Translations under genes and position numbers: made by a program | NCBI RefSeq assembly: GCF_003347605.1 | Contig: NZ_QDFZ01000020.1 | Span: 1 to 64,000, forward strand | Length of the DNA: 64,000 bases | DNA from: Chryseobacterium sp. KLBC 52 | GTDB taxonomy: Bacteria; Bacteroidota; Bacteroidia; Flavobacteriales; Weeksellaceae | Direction of reading: 5' to 3' | The notes under the pieces: model-generated | Databases searched by the model: none | Seen by the model: only the letters and a program-made list of their open reading frames with translations | Told to the model about the DNA's origin: nothing | In this document: positions 16,768 to 26,146 of the stretch, piece after piece | Layout: each line of letters starts with the position of its first letter | Numbering within the stretch: position 1 is the first letter of the stretch

Positions 16768-19700
16768 TTATTTCTTCGTTAAAGCTTTAAACTTTATGTA
16801 AGAAACAACAGATAAAAGAATCATTGTTCCTATTCCGATGTATACCCAAGCTGGTACTGGTACAGGATCACCTGCTGCGTACGAGTGAAGTCCGCTCAGG
16901 TAATAGTTTACTCCGAAATAAGTCATTACCATTGAGCAGAATGCAAACATGGTTGCTACGTGGAATGCCCATCTGCTTCTCAATCCAGGTACTAATCTCA
17001 TGTGCAGTACAAATGCATATACCATGATAGAGATGAATGCCCATGTTTCTTTCGGGTCCCAGCTCCAGTATCTTCCCCACGATTCGTTGGCCCAGATTCC
17101 TCCTAAGAAGTTTCCTACTGTTAAAGCAAACAATCCTATCGTTAATGACATTTCAGAAACAATTACCAATTCTTTCAATGTCGTATCGTGGTGAATTTTA
17201 TATGTTTCTTTATTGGAGATAATATAGAATACCAATGAGATCACCGCAATAATCATCGAGAGCGCGAAGAATCCGTAACTTGAGGTAATAATGGCTACGT
17301 GAACAATCAGCCAGTAAGACTTCAATACCGGCACAAGCGGTGTAATCTGCGGATCAAGAGCAGAACCACCATGCGCGAATCCCATCATGATAACAGCTAC
17401 CATAAATCCGGCTGCAGGAATCAATGCATTGGCATTTCTGTACAGGATCAAACCTGCTGTAATACCAACCCAGGAGATAAAGATAATCGCTTCATATCCG
17501 TTACTCCAAGGTGCGTGTCCTGAGATATACCATCTTGCCACAAGTCCTAAGAAATGACACAGATATCCAATTAAACCAATCGCAATGATTACTTTAATTA
17601 TTTTGTTTAATTTTTGATTTGATTTGAATAATTCAACAAAACCTAATATCAGAAGAAGACCACCGATAAGCGTATAGAAGATTAACAATTTGAAGTTAAT
17701 ATCTACTTTATTCATGAATACTTCAAGATCTACTTTGGATTTAGCAGGAACAACTGCTTTACCCCATTTCTGCTGATAGTCTGAAAGCTTTTTCAATTCT
17801 GCATCTGCTTTGCTCCAGTCACCGGTTTTTTGTGCGGTAAGCGCTTCTGCAAAGTAAGGTCCCATTACCTGCTGAGATTCCATATCCGGTTCGAATTTCT
17901 GGTCTAACCATGAATGCCATGTATGGTTGGCATCATTTTTCACAGGAACAATTCTCATAAACTGACCGCTGAAGAACTCATTGAAGATCTGTACTCTTTC
18001 GTTTACAGCAATTACTTCTTTATCGTAGTTCGTTTGTTCAGCCGGTTTCTTACGGAATGCGGTGTTGTAATCATGCTCAAGAATATAAGTAAGGTTACCG
18101 TTTGCATCTGCAGGGAAAAGGTTCATCAGAGAAGTATAACCATCTTCATCTGCTTTTGTTTTATTCTTCAGCTCATCACCTCCTTTAGTTCCTACTTTAA
18201 TAATCGGAACCATTGTCCAGCTCGGAGTATCTGTATTGATAGAAAGGAACCATTGGTTGGCTGTAAGAGATTTTCCGTCTGTTCCTTTAAATTCGTCTTT
18301 CTTGTATAATTTTCTTAAAATATCGATTGCCTCTGTATTGATAGGAACAATTCTTCCTTCAAAGTTCTGAACCAAAAGATATCCGAATTTATCAGCATGT
18401 TCTTTGCTGATTTTGTTTCTTGCAATGATTTCGTCGGGAGAAATAGATCTCATTTTCCCCATTGGTGTTGCCAGAGAATTCTGCTTTGGAGCAGCACCGT
18501 CAAGCGGCTGGGCAGACGGAGCCGGAGCATGAGAATGGTTATCTCCTTCCACATGAATATGTTCTCTGCTTCCGTCAGTTGTTCCGTGAGTTTCGATTTT
18601 TTGTGCATTTAAACCTAAACTTAAGAACAATAAAAGTATACCTGCTGCTTTCTTTTTATTCACGTCAGCCAGCATTTTATTTAATTTCCAGAAATGAGTT
18701 CCTTTCCAGAAGAAAATGACAAACATTCCAAGGAATAAAAGTCCGTATCCGATATAAGAAATCAATGTTCCCCAGTAATCGTGGTTTACAGAAAGAACGG
18801 TTCCCATTCTGTCCGGATCAAAACTCGACTGGAAGAAACGATATCCTTTATGGTTAAGAACGTGGTTCATATAGATTTTATAGGGAGTTTCTTTACCTTC
18901 ATCAATGATTTTCACATGGCTTTCGTAAGCACTTGGAGATGAACTTCCAGGATACGTTTCCATCACGAAATCATCCAGTTTCAATGCGAAAGGAGTGTTG
19001 TATACTTTAGGTCCGAAACCTACCATGATATTTAAACCATCCATCGTCACCTGCTTGTAAGCATTCGGGTTTCCTTTTTCAACCGAAAGGTCTACAATTT
19101 GTTTTGTTTTTGGTCCCTGAAGCTCAATCTGAAGCATATCAGGAACATTGGCATCTTTCTTTCTGTCCCCTTCAATAGCCATCAGTCTTCCTTTTTTAAG
19201 ACCTTCAGGTACTACCAGCTTCAGTTCGTTAATGGTATATAAACTTCTCAATGCCAAAGGTTGGAATTCATCTTTCACTGTACTTCCTGTTGCCTGTGTA
19301 GCCATGGTCATATAGCTTGCATCTACAGGAGTTTTGATGAATAATTTTCCGCCTTCATTTTTAAATTCAACAGCTCCTTCAATCGCTCTGTTGAATGTCA
19401 CCAAAGTACCGTTGATGGATTTTGTTTCTCCCGGTTTGATGTAAATATTTTGTCTTCCGGTGTTTCCGGTTGAAACCAAATGAAGATACTCTGCCCCGTT
19501 TGGCTCAGCGATAAGGCTGTCTTTTTTCCTTTGGATGTATTCCTTGGCAAACACTTTCACTTCTTTTCCGTGGAAGTCATAAGTTGCTTTCAAATCTTTG
19601 TGTAACGGAGACATCAGATAAGGAACATCCTGATAATTCAGCACATCACCCTTTTCTTCGATCTGAATTTTAAAGAAATTTTTATCGGTTACAATTTCGT

Positions 19701-20037
19701 TGGATGTTTCACCTTCTCTGATGTGCATTTGTCCTTCGAAACTGATGTATCTGGTGATAGCACCACCGATAAAGATAAAAACAAAGGCAAGGTGGAAAAC
19801 AAGAACCGGCCACTTATCTTTTTTCCACAGTCTGTATCTTCCGATATTTCCTATGAAATTGAGAATCAGTAAGACCATGATCAGTTCGAACCATTTAGCC
19901 TCATAAATTAATGCTTTTGCTGTAGGAGTTCCGTAGTCGTTTTCTAAGAACGTTGCATAAGCCATCGCGAATGCGTACACCAGCAACAATACAGCCATTG
20001 TCCTGGTTGAGATAAGAATATCTTGGAGCTTCTTCAT
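16768..20037 (-). CDS. ccsBA: Cytochrome c biogenesis fusion protein CcsBA (ResB-CcsA)
   Basis: This is a system II cytochrome c synthetase that moves haem to the periplasm and attaches it to apocytochromes. The 1089-aa protein fuses an N-terminal ResB/CcsB half (TM helices about 15-32, 52-68, 77-97, 424-444 and a large periplasmic domain 100-420) to a C-terminal CcsA half of about eight helices. The tryptophan-rich haem-handling motif WGRYWSWDPKETW is at 987-999. Between the halves, residues 461-479 resemble a secretion signal (KKKAAGILLLFLSLGLNAQ), followed by a His-rich linker (486-505). Such fusions are usual in Bacteroidota. A single gene, with a -7 box (TATTTTTG) at 20058-20065. Confidence 0.93.
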   Translation of the reverse strand: MKKLQDILISTRTMAVLLLVYAFAMAYATFLENDYGTPTAKALIYEAKWFELIMVLLILNFIGNIGRYRLWKKDKWPVLVFHLAFVFIFIGGAITRYISFEGQMHIREGETSNEIVTDKNFFKIQIEEKGDVLNYQDVPYLMSPLHKDLKATYDFHGKEVKVFAKEYIQRKKDSLIAEPNGAEYLHLVSTGNTGRQNIYIKPGETKSINGTLVTFNRAIEGAVEFKNEGGKLFIKTPVDASYMTMATQATGSTVKDEFQPLALRSLYTINELKLVVPEGLKKGRLMAIEGDRKKDANVPDMLQIELQGPKTKQIVDLSVEKGNPNAYKQVTMDGLNIMVGFGPKVYNTPFALKLDDFVMETYPGSSSPSAYESHVKIIDEGKETPYKIYMNHVLNHKGYRFFQSSFDPDRMGTVLSVNHDYWGTLISYIGYGLLFLGMFVIFFWKGTHFWKLNKMLADVNKKKAAGILLLFLSLGLNAQKIETHGTTDGSREHIHVEGDNHSHAPAPSAQPLDGAAPKQNSLATPMGKMRSISPDEIIARNKISKEHADKFGYLLVQNFEGRIVPINTEAIDILRKLYKKDEFKGTDGKSLTANQWFLSINTDTPSWTMVPIIKVGTKGGDELKNKTKADEDGYTSLMNLFPADANGNLTYILEHDYNTAFRKKPAEQTNYDKEVIAVNERVQIFNEFFSGQFMRIVPVKNDANHTWHSWLDQKFEPDMESQQVMGPYFAEALTAQKTGDWSKADAELKKLSDYQQKWGKAVVPAKSKVDLEVFMNKVDINFKLLIFYTLIGGLLLILGFVELFKSNQKLNKIIKVIIAIGLIGYLCHFLGLVARWYISGHAPWSNGYEAIIFISWVGITAGLILYRNANALIPAAGFMVAVIMMGFAHGGSALDPQITPLVPVLKSYWLIVHVAIITSSYGFFALSMIIAVISLVFYIISNKETYKIHHDTTLKELVIVSEMSLTIGLFALTVGNFLGGIWANESWGRYWSWDPKETWAFISIMVYAFVLHMRLVPGLRSRWAFHVATMFAFCSMVMTYFGVNYYLSGLHSYAAGDPVPVPAWVYIGIGTMILLSVVSYIKFKALTKK

Positions 20038-20057
20038 GATTTATTGTACTTGACATG

Positions 20058-20065
20058 CAAAAATA
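20058..20065 (-). promoter_or_regulatory. -7 box upstream of ccsBA
   Basis: Minus-strand TATTTTTG is an exact TAnnTTTG match 20 bp before the ATG. No TTG at the usual distance is visible, so the call is weak. Confidence 0.4.
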
Positions 20066-20281
20066 AGCATGATAAACCACAAAGAGCTTAAAAAAAGCTG
20101 TTTTTTATCACTTTGGCCTCGGTTTTGCTTATTTTGAAACATTCTTAATAAGCCCGAAAACATTAGGAAAAATTCAATTTTTAAAAATGTAAAAATTCGC
20201 ATTTATATTACCTATCCGGATGATCGAGGCACTCTATTTTCCTCCTGCTATTTTTACCACAATTAATTGATATAAAACTCA

Positions 20282-21466
20282 TTATAATTCCAACCTGTAA
20301 CCTGGCTTCATTTTTAATTTTATTTCGGCTATTAATTCATCAATCCCACAGAATGATTCATCCATTTCTTTCGCTTTTAAAAACATATTCAGTGCATCCT
20401 GGTACTCCATTTTTCTCATATGATAAATTCCCCAATTTTTATATGCATCGGCATTTTGAGCATCAAGCTTTAATGAATCTTCAATATCCCTGAGTCCTTC
20501 TTCATAGAGGTCTACATTAATCTTTGCGAGTCCGCGGTTATTATAAGCATATGAAAATTTTTTATCCACTGAAATGGCTTTGGTTAATAAAGGGATAGAG
20601 TCTTCATATTTTTCAAGAAGAATTAATGTATAGCCTTTATTATTTAAAGCAAATTTATTGTTAGGATTCATTTTCAAAGCTTTATCATAATATTCAAGAG
20701 ATTCTTCCAATGTTCCTGTTTCAGTAAATGTTAATGCAAAATTCGTCCAGTCATCTGTAGTCATAGAAGGATTATTTTCTTTGAATTGAACAGCGATTTC
20801 TTTTGCTTTTTCATAATTCTTACTGTTAATATGGGATACTATTGCCATCCGATAGATATTGAGATCTTTTGATTCCTGTAATAAACTATCAAAAATGGAT
20901 GCAGCTTCAGGATATTTCTTCTCATGAAATTTATATACTCCTTCTGTATATTCTTCAGGGAGTTTTCTCTGCCGGATAAGATTAATGATAGCTCTTCCAT
21001 CATTAAATATCGATCTTCCATCACTCATGCGAATAGTTTTCTGGCTCGGAAAAATATTGATCAAAAAATCAATTGCTGACGAAACCATTAATACGATGAA
21101 AAACAATGTAAGAAACAGAGTATTTGCAATGATAAAATAAGAGAGTAACGCTAATAATAAAGAGGCAGCCGGCCCTCCAAACACATATAAAATATGCTTA
21201 TTGACCGAAAATCTTTTTTCTTCAGATTCACACAGCCCTCTTCCCCATTTAAGAGGATTTTTAAATATATAAAAAGAAAAATCTTTGAAATTGACAGGAA
21301 AACTGTTATCCTTATCTCCATAAGAACCAATAAAGACATGTACTTTTTTTCTTGTTATAAGCCATACGGTAACAGCATGTCCCATTTCATGAAAAAAAAC
21401 CGTTAAAGGCCTGATCAATGCTAAAAAGACGAAAATAAAAATTCCTGGGACACCAAATAATTCCAT
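20282..21466 (-). CDS. M50-type membrane metallopeptidase with TPR repeats
   Basis: This 394-aa protein has a site-2-protease-like N-terminal half: the zinc-binding HEMGH is at residues 26-30 inside the first membrane helix, and helices at about 92-145 carry FGGPAASLLLALLSYFII, resembling the second M50 motif region (NxxPG replaced by FGGPAAS). Residues about 165-390 are tetratricopeptide repeats (TTDDWTNFALTFTETGTLEESLEYYDKALKMNPNNKFALNNKGYTLILLEKY and further copies). Membrane proteolysis guided by protein contacts is inferred; the substrate is unknown. It follows a Crp-type regulator gene by 90 bp on the same strand. Confidence 0.75.
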   Translation of the reverse strand: MELFGVPGIFIFVFLALIRPLTVFFHEMGHAVTVWLITRKKVHVFIGSYGDKDNSFPVNFKDFSFYIFKNPLKWGRGLCESEEKRFSVNKHILYVFGGPAASLLLALLSYFIIANTLFLTLFFIVLMVSSAIDFLINIFPSQKTIRMSDGRSIFNDGRAIINLIRQRKLPEEYTEGVYKFHEKKYPEAASIFDSLLQESKDLNIYRMAIVSHINSKNYEKAKEIAVQFKENNPSMTTDDWTNFALTFTETGTLEESLEYYDKALKMNPNNKFALNNKGYTLILLEKYEDSIPLLTKAISVDKKFSYAYNNRGLAKINVDLYEEGLRDIEDSLKLDAQNADAYKNWGIYHMRKMEYQDALNMFLKAKEMDESFCGIDELIAEIKLKMKPGYRLEL

Positions 21467-21556
21467 TAAAAAAAGTCTTCAATCAGTTATTAATTATCAT
21501 TCTTTGTCATATCGAATACAATTTCTGAAATGACAAAAAACCCTGTGGCAATATAC

Positions 21557-22138
21557 CTATTTTTCCAATGATATTTTCTTCCTGATCTTACTTAAAAACT
21601 CATGGGTAATTCCCAGATAAGAAGCAGCCTGCTGTTGGGTAATCCTCTGTTCCAATCCAGGATACTTTTCCAGGAATTCACGATAGCGTTTGTCTGCTGT
21701 TTTACCCGTTAAGGAAAGAATTCTTCTCTGCAGTGCCACCGAAGATTTCTGGTTCATGATTCTGAAAAGCTTTTCTATCTGTGGCATTGTTTCATACAGA
21801 TCTTCCTTATCTTTTTTAGAAATCATCAATACTTCACTGTCTTCCAGGGCTTCAATATTCAGAATACTGGGAACGGTATTGATAAGGCTGTCAATATCCG
21901 TAATCCACCAGCCTTCAACAGCAAAATATAAGGTTTGCTCAAATCCGTTTTCATTGAGATAGTAGACTTTAAAACAACCACTCAGAACAAACCCTTCGAA
22001 GAGACAATACTCTCCTTCTTTAAGCACAACCTCTTTCTTTTTAACCGCTTTGAGTTCAAAAGGTTTTATAAACTGTTGAAAATCCTCTTCTGAAAGGTTG
22101 ACGTATTGACTGATATTTCTAAAAAGTAAATCGGACAT
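21557..22138 (-). CDS. Crp/Fnr family transcriptional regulator
   Basis: This 193-aa protein has an N-terminal cyclic-nucleotide-binding-like domain (about 10-125, with EGEYCLFEGFVLSGCFKVYYLNENGFEQTLYF) and a C-terminal winged HTH (segment with QRITQQQAASYLGITHEFLSKIRKKIS). Residues that bind cAMP in Crp (the GELAL...RSA pattern) are absent, so another signal is likely. I chose the ATG at 22138 rather than GTG at 22180, because a TAnnTTTG box at 22166-22173 places transcription start downstream of that GTG. Confidence 0.83.
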   Translation of the reverse strand: MSDLLFRNISQYVNLSEEDFQQFIKPFELKAVKKKEVVLKEGEYCLFEGFVLSGCFKVYYLNENGFEQTLYFAVEGWWITDIDSLINTVPSILNIEALEDSEVLMISKKDKEDLYETMPQIEKLFRIMNQKSSVALQRRILSLTGKTADKRYREFLEKYPGLEQRITQQQAASYLGITHEFLSKIRKKISLEK

Positions 22139-22165
22139 AGGATTATTTAAGCAAAATAAAGGTAT

Positions 22166-22173
22166 CAAAATTA
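22166..22173 (-). promoter_or_regulatory. -7 box upstream of the Crp-like gene
   Basis: Minus-strand TAATTTTG matches TAnnTTTG exactly. No clear -33 TTG. It decides the start codon choice of the gene below it. Confidence 0.45.
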
Positions 22174-22240
22174 TTGACACCTTTATTGAATTAAGTTATG
22201 TTAAGTTATTGTTGTTCCTAAGCAATAGAACTTCAGTTTT

Positions 22241-22406
22241 TGTTGGGTAAACACTAAGACGCAAAGATTTATCATACATATTGTTTATTTTAAGACGCAA
22301 GAAAATCGAAGATTTTCAGCAAGATGTGTTTTAAATGTTATCGGAGATAATCTTTGTGACCTTAAAATAAACATAATATAGCCTAAGCCTTTTGCGTCTT
22401 TGCGTT
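22241..22406 (+). repeat. Dispersed intergenic repeat, copy 1
   Basis: About 165 bp that align, in inverse orientation, with 44853-45049 and partly with 45543-45601. Shared blocks are TGTTGGGTAA at one end, the hairpin core GCAAGAAAATC(G/A)AAGATTTTC (22297-22318 region) followed by AGCAAGA, and TTATCGGAGATAA. GACGCAAAG near one end and CTTTGCGT near the other are inverted. This explains most of the gene-free stretch 22181-22504. Confidence 0.7.
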
Positions 22407-22504
22407 TTTACTATTTTTATTCTCTCGCACATTGAGCTGATTCTGCAGATGATTGCATAGAAGCATATCTTAAAAATCTTTGTGTCTGCATGTCCAGAAT
22501 AACA

Positions 22505-23140
22505 TTATTTTAAAAATTCATTGGTACTTATCACACGGGCATAGAGATTTCCAAGAGCAGATATCCCCGCCAGAAAAGACTTTTGTACATCTGCTGCTTT
22601 TACCACTTCCCCATTCAGTTCACGATTTCTGGTCGCCGTAGCATCTCCGATAATGGTATTGGTAAACCCGAAATCAAAAGCAGCTCTGGTGGTAGCATCT
22701 ACACAAACATCCGTCATCATTCCAGTAATCACCAGATTTTTAATGTTCTTTGACTGAAGATAACCTAGAAGATCCGTCTCTCTGAAGCTGTTGGGAAAAT
22801 GCTTAATGATAACTTTTTCATCTTCCCTCGGTAAAATCATATAATTGATTTTAGCTCCCTCTGTATCCGGAAGGAAAAACGTTGCGCCTTCGTTGGTAGA
22901 AATATGCTGGATATGAATGACAGGAAGATTATTTTTCCTGAAATATTCCAAAATATTCCTTGCGTTTTCGGCAGCTTGTTCAGCTTTTTCAAGGGTCATT
23001 TTTCCTCCCGGGAAATAATCATTTTGTACATCAATAATGATTAATGCTGTGTGTTCCATTTTTTGTTTTTGTGCGTTCATTGTAAGCATTGAAATTACGA
23101 TCAGACCTAAGGTCAGAAAGGTTGTGAATGTATTGTTCAT
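22505..23140 (-). CDS. Exported isochorismatase-family cysteine hydrolase
   Basis: This 211-aa protein has an isochorismatase-like hydrolase domain from about residue 29, with the full catalytic triad D37 (LIIIDVQNDYF), K113 (VIIKHFPNSF) and C146 (MMTDVCVDATTRAA). The residues before it (MNNTFTTFLTLGLIVISMLTMNAQ) form a signal peptide ending in the common flavobacterial NAQ site, so periplasmic action is predicted. An alternative start at M28 would give the usual cytoplasmic form, but the long ORF with a good signal is favoured. The substrate may be a nicotinamide-like or other amide; not determinable here. Confidence 0.82.
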   Translation of the reverse strand: MNNTFTTFLTLGLIVISMLTMNAQKQKMEHTALIIIDVQNDYFPGGKMTLEKAEQAAENARNILEYFRKNNLPVIHIQHISTNEGATFFLPDTEGAKINYMILPREDEKVIIKHFPNSFRETDLLGYLQSKNIKNLVITGMMTDVCVDATTRAAFDFGFTNTIIGDATATRNRELNGEVVKAADVQKSFLAGISALGNLYARVISTNEFLK

Positions 23141-23481
23141 GTTTAAATTTTATAGGCCAAAATTACAGAGGCTTCAGGTCCTGGCCTTTGAACTAGTTCA
23201 AAAAACAGTATTGAGATCCAATACTTTCTAATATTGTTAATTTTTTCAATCTTCATCTATTTAAATCGAAAATTTTATTATCTTTTTAAAGAAAAACTAT
23301 TGATAAACAGTTAATATAATTTAACGGTATCAGATTTGGATAAACAAAAAAAATACCCTTATTTTATTCTGTCATACAGGAAAATATTTTTAAAGTAAAA
23401 ATTTTAAATAACCTTTATAAAAGCGGGATTACCCAAATATTTTTTGGGTAAAAAAGATTCATTTAGTGTTGAATAAAACAT
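23141..23481. other. AT-rich region upstream of ftsK
   Basis: A gene-free stretch of very low GC. The only structure seen is the dyad TACCCAAA (23430-23437)/TTTGGGTA (23443-23450), without a T run, so it is more likely a protein-binding site or RNA hairpin than a terminator. Confidence 0.4.
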
Positions 23482-23489
23482 TAAATTTG
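23482..23489 (+). promoter_or_regulatory. -7 box upstream of ftsK
   Basis: TAAATTTG matches TAnnTTTG exactly and ends 13 nt before the ATG, giving a very short 5' leader. No TTG at normal spacing. Confidence 0.4.
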
Positions 23490-23502
23490 CGACATTGATA
23501 TT

Positions 23503-26082
23503 ATGGATAAAAAGACACAAAAAAAACCGACTGAATCGCCTGAGAAAGGCAGAATTTTATCTAAGCCACGTATTTTTTTCGGGCTTACTTTTATACTTTT
23601 ATCGGCTGTTCTTGCATTCTCATTCGTCTCTTATCTGATGAACTGGAAAGCAGATCAAAGCCAGGCAGGAACCATGCTGGACAAAAGCATAAAATCTTCC
23701 AATATCTTTGGTAAGGTAGGTGACTGGCTTGGGAATATTTTCATTTTTGAAAGTATTGGTATTGCCTCATTCATCATCGCATTTTTACTGCTTGTGGTAG
23801 GGACACTGATTCTTAAGAAAAAAATATTCAAACCGTGGAAAACGATTGGCCACTCTTTATTTTTTATCTGCTGGCTTCCTATTTTTATGGGAGCACTTAC
23901 TAAAGGGCAAGGTGTTTTAGGAGGTGTCTATGGATATCAGATTATGGATTACCTTAATTCCATTATCGGAGCAGTAGGTCTGTGGACTGTATTAGCTGCG
24001 AGTATTCTGCTCTATTTTATTCTTGAATTCAATCTCCGTCCAAGTTCTATCAAGGCGAAACTGGATAAAATCAATGAAAATACGATTGGAAAAGTAAAAT
24101 CTATGATGCCGGACTCTAACGATGATTTCGAAGCGGATGAGGAATTGAGAGAAGAAGCAGAGGAAGCGGAAGAAGAAACCGCCTCCAGAGTTACCGTAAG
24201 TGATGTTACGAACCAGGTTGTCAATACTCCGATTAATACCATGAAAGAACCAGAACCGGTAAGTGCTCCGAAAGGATTCCCTGAAGTTCCGGTTTCAAAC
24301 GAGATAGAAACTATTACTACACCCAACCACACTTCTTTTGATGCAGAACCTAAGGAGGTTTCTCAACCCGTAAGTTTAAATCTTTCTACGAAACCAATTG
24401 TTCCGGTTTCAAGCCCGGAGGAAGCATTTGACATCAGACCTTCTACTCCATCTCCGGCAATAACCACTGCTCCGGCACAGGAAAATATTAAATTCAATGT
24501 AGAGGTTGCTCAGGTCGTTGATGTTTTGGATGATTCTGATAAAAAGTCTCAGGAACTGGTAGAAAAACATGGATTGTATGATCACAAGCTTGATCTTGCC
24601 AACTTCCAGATGCCGCCTGTTGACCTGCTGAAAGATTATGGAAATGAAGAAATTTCTATCAATAAAGAAGAATTAGAGGAAAATAAAAATAAGATTGTCG
24701 GACTCCTTAAGAATTTCAACGTTGGAATCGCAGAAATTAAAGCTACAATCGGGCCTACAGTTACTTTGTATGAAATTGTTCCTGAAGCAGGAATCCGTGT
24801 TGCAGCGATTAAAAAACTGCAGGATGATATTGCGCTGAACCTTTCCGCGCTAGGAATCAGAATTATTGCGCCAATGCCAGGAAAAGGAACCATTGGTATT
24901 GAAGTACCAAGAAAAAATCCTACGATGGTTTCTATGCGTTCTGTCATTGCTTCTCAGAAATTCCAGAATACGGATATGGATCTTCCGGTAGTTTTCGGAA
25001 AGACTATTTCCAATGAAATCTTCATGGCTGACCTTTCGAAAATGCCTCACTTACTGATGGCAGGAGCAACAGGTCAGGGTAAGTCTGTTGGTATTAACGC
25101 TATCCTTACTTCCCTTCTTTACAAAAAACACCCAAGCGAACTGAAGTTCGTGATGGTAGATCCTAAAAAAGTAGAACTTTCTTTATATTCAAAAATTGAA
25201 AGACATTATCTGGCAAAATTACCGGATGCAGAAGAAGCTATTATTACGGATACCAATAAAGTAATCAATACGCTGAACTCTCTTTGTATTGAAATGGATA
25301 CCCGATATGATCTTCTTAAAAATGCTTTCTGTAAAAACTTAAAAGAATACAACAAGAAGTTTACGGAAAGAAAATTAAATCCTGAAAACGGACACCGTTA
25401 TTTACCTTATATCGTATTGGTAGTAGATGAGTTCGCCGATTTGATTATGACGGCAGGAAAAGAGGTTGAATTACCTATTGCGAGACTTGCACAACTTGCC
25501 AGAGCCGTAGGAATCCACCTTATTGTGGCTACACAGAGACCATCTGTAAACGTAATTACGGGTATGATTAAAGCCAACTTCCCTGCAAGAGCTGCCTTCA
25601 GAGTAATTTCCAGTGTAGATTCCAGAACGATTCTGGACTCTCCGGGAGCGGATCAGCTGATCGGTAAAGGAGATATGCTTTATTTCAATGGAAACGAGAT
25701 TTTAAGACTTCAGTGTGCTTTCGTAGATACTCCGGAAGTGGAAAGACTGGCAGAGTTTATCGGGGAACAAAAAGGATATGCTTCAGCATTGTTGCTTCCT
25801 GAATATGTTTCGGAAGACTCAACAAGTACTGTAGGTGCTTTTGACCCGAACGAAAAAGATGCTTTATTTGAAGAAGCAGCAAGAATTATTGTTTCTACGC
25901 AACAGGGATCTACCTCAATGCTTCAGAGACAATTGAAGCTGGGTTATAACAGAGCCGGCAGAATCATGGATCAGCTTGAAGCAAGTGGTATTGTGGGAGG
26001 CTTTAACGGAGCAAAAGCAAGAGAAGTTCTGATCAGTGACCTTCATTCTTTGGAACAGTTTTTGGAAGATCTGCGTAGTTAA
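23503..26082 (+). CDS. ftsK: DNA translocase FtsK/SpoIIIE family
   Basis: This 859-aa septal DNA pump moves chromosome ends apart during division. The N-terminal part has four membrane helices (about 25-45, 75-98, 110-130, 145-170). An acidic, Pro/Thr-rich linker follows (about 195-350). The motor has Walker A GATGQGKS (about 521-528), Walker B YIVLVVDEFADL and the arginine-rich SVDSRTILDSPGADQLIGKGDML. The C-terminal winged-helix gamma domain (about 790-859, SMLQRQLKLGYNRAGRIMDQLEASGIVG) would read KOPS-like sequences. The gene opens a plus-strand run with lolA. Confidence 0.95.
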   Translation: MDKKTQKKPTESPEKGRILSKPRIFFGLTFILLSAVLAFSFVSYLMNWKADQSQAGTMLDKSIKSSNIFGKVGDWLGNIFIFESIGIASFIIAFLLLVVGTLILKKKIFKPWKTIGHSLFFICWLPIFMGALTKGQGVLGGVYGYQIMDYLNSIIGAVGLWTVLAASILLYFILEFNLRPSSIKAKLDKINENTIGKVKSMMPDSNDDFEADEELREEAEEAEEETASRVTVSDVTNQVVNTPINTMKEPEPVSAPKGFPEVPVSNEIETITTPNHTSFDAEPKEVSQPVSLNLSTKPIVPVSSPEEAFDIRPSTPSPAITTAPAQENIKFNVEVAQVVDVLDDSDKKSQELVEKHGLYDHKLDLANFQMPPVDLLKDYGNEEISINKEELEENKNKIVGLLKNFNVGIAEIKATIGPTVTLYEIVPEAGIRVAAIKKLQDDIALNLSALGIRIIAPMPGKGTIGIEVPRKNPTMVSMRSVIASQKFQNTDMDLPVVFGKTISNEIFMADLSKMPHLLMAGATGQGKSVGINAILTSLLYKKHPSELKFVMVDPKKVELSLYSKIERHYLAKLPDAEEAIITDTNKVINTLNSLCIEMDTRYDLLKNAFCKNLKEYNKKFTERKLNPENGHRYLPYIVLVVDEFADLIMTAGKEVELPIARLAQLARAVGIHLIVATQRPSVNVITGMIKANFPARAAFRVISSVDSRTILDSPGADQLIGKGDMLYFNGNEILRLQCAFVDTPEVERLAEFIGEQKGYASALLLPEYVSEDSTSTVGAFDPNEKDALFEEAARIIVSTQQGSTSMLQRQLKLGYNRAGRIMDQLEASGIVGGFNGAKAREVLISDLHSLEQFLEDLRS

Positions 26083-26146
26083 AGGAAAAATGAATAGTTT
26101 TAACCTTAAGAGTTAAAGAAAATCTAACGATTATTAAATTAAGAAA

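Noticed and set aside
17914..18309. Plus-strand 131-codon frame inside ccsBA
   Set aside because: Antisense shadow; the minus-strand protein is continuous and recognisable through this segment.
22139..22180. GTG-initiated extension of the Crp-like regulator
   Set aside because: The only promoter box (22166-22173) lies inside this extension, so the mRNA would not contain the GTG.
23430..23450. Hairpin TACCCAAA/TTTGGGTA upstream of ftsK as a terminator
   Set aside because: No T run follows on either strand and there is no upstream plus-strand gene; kept only as a dyad.
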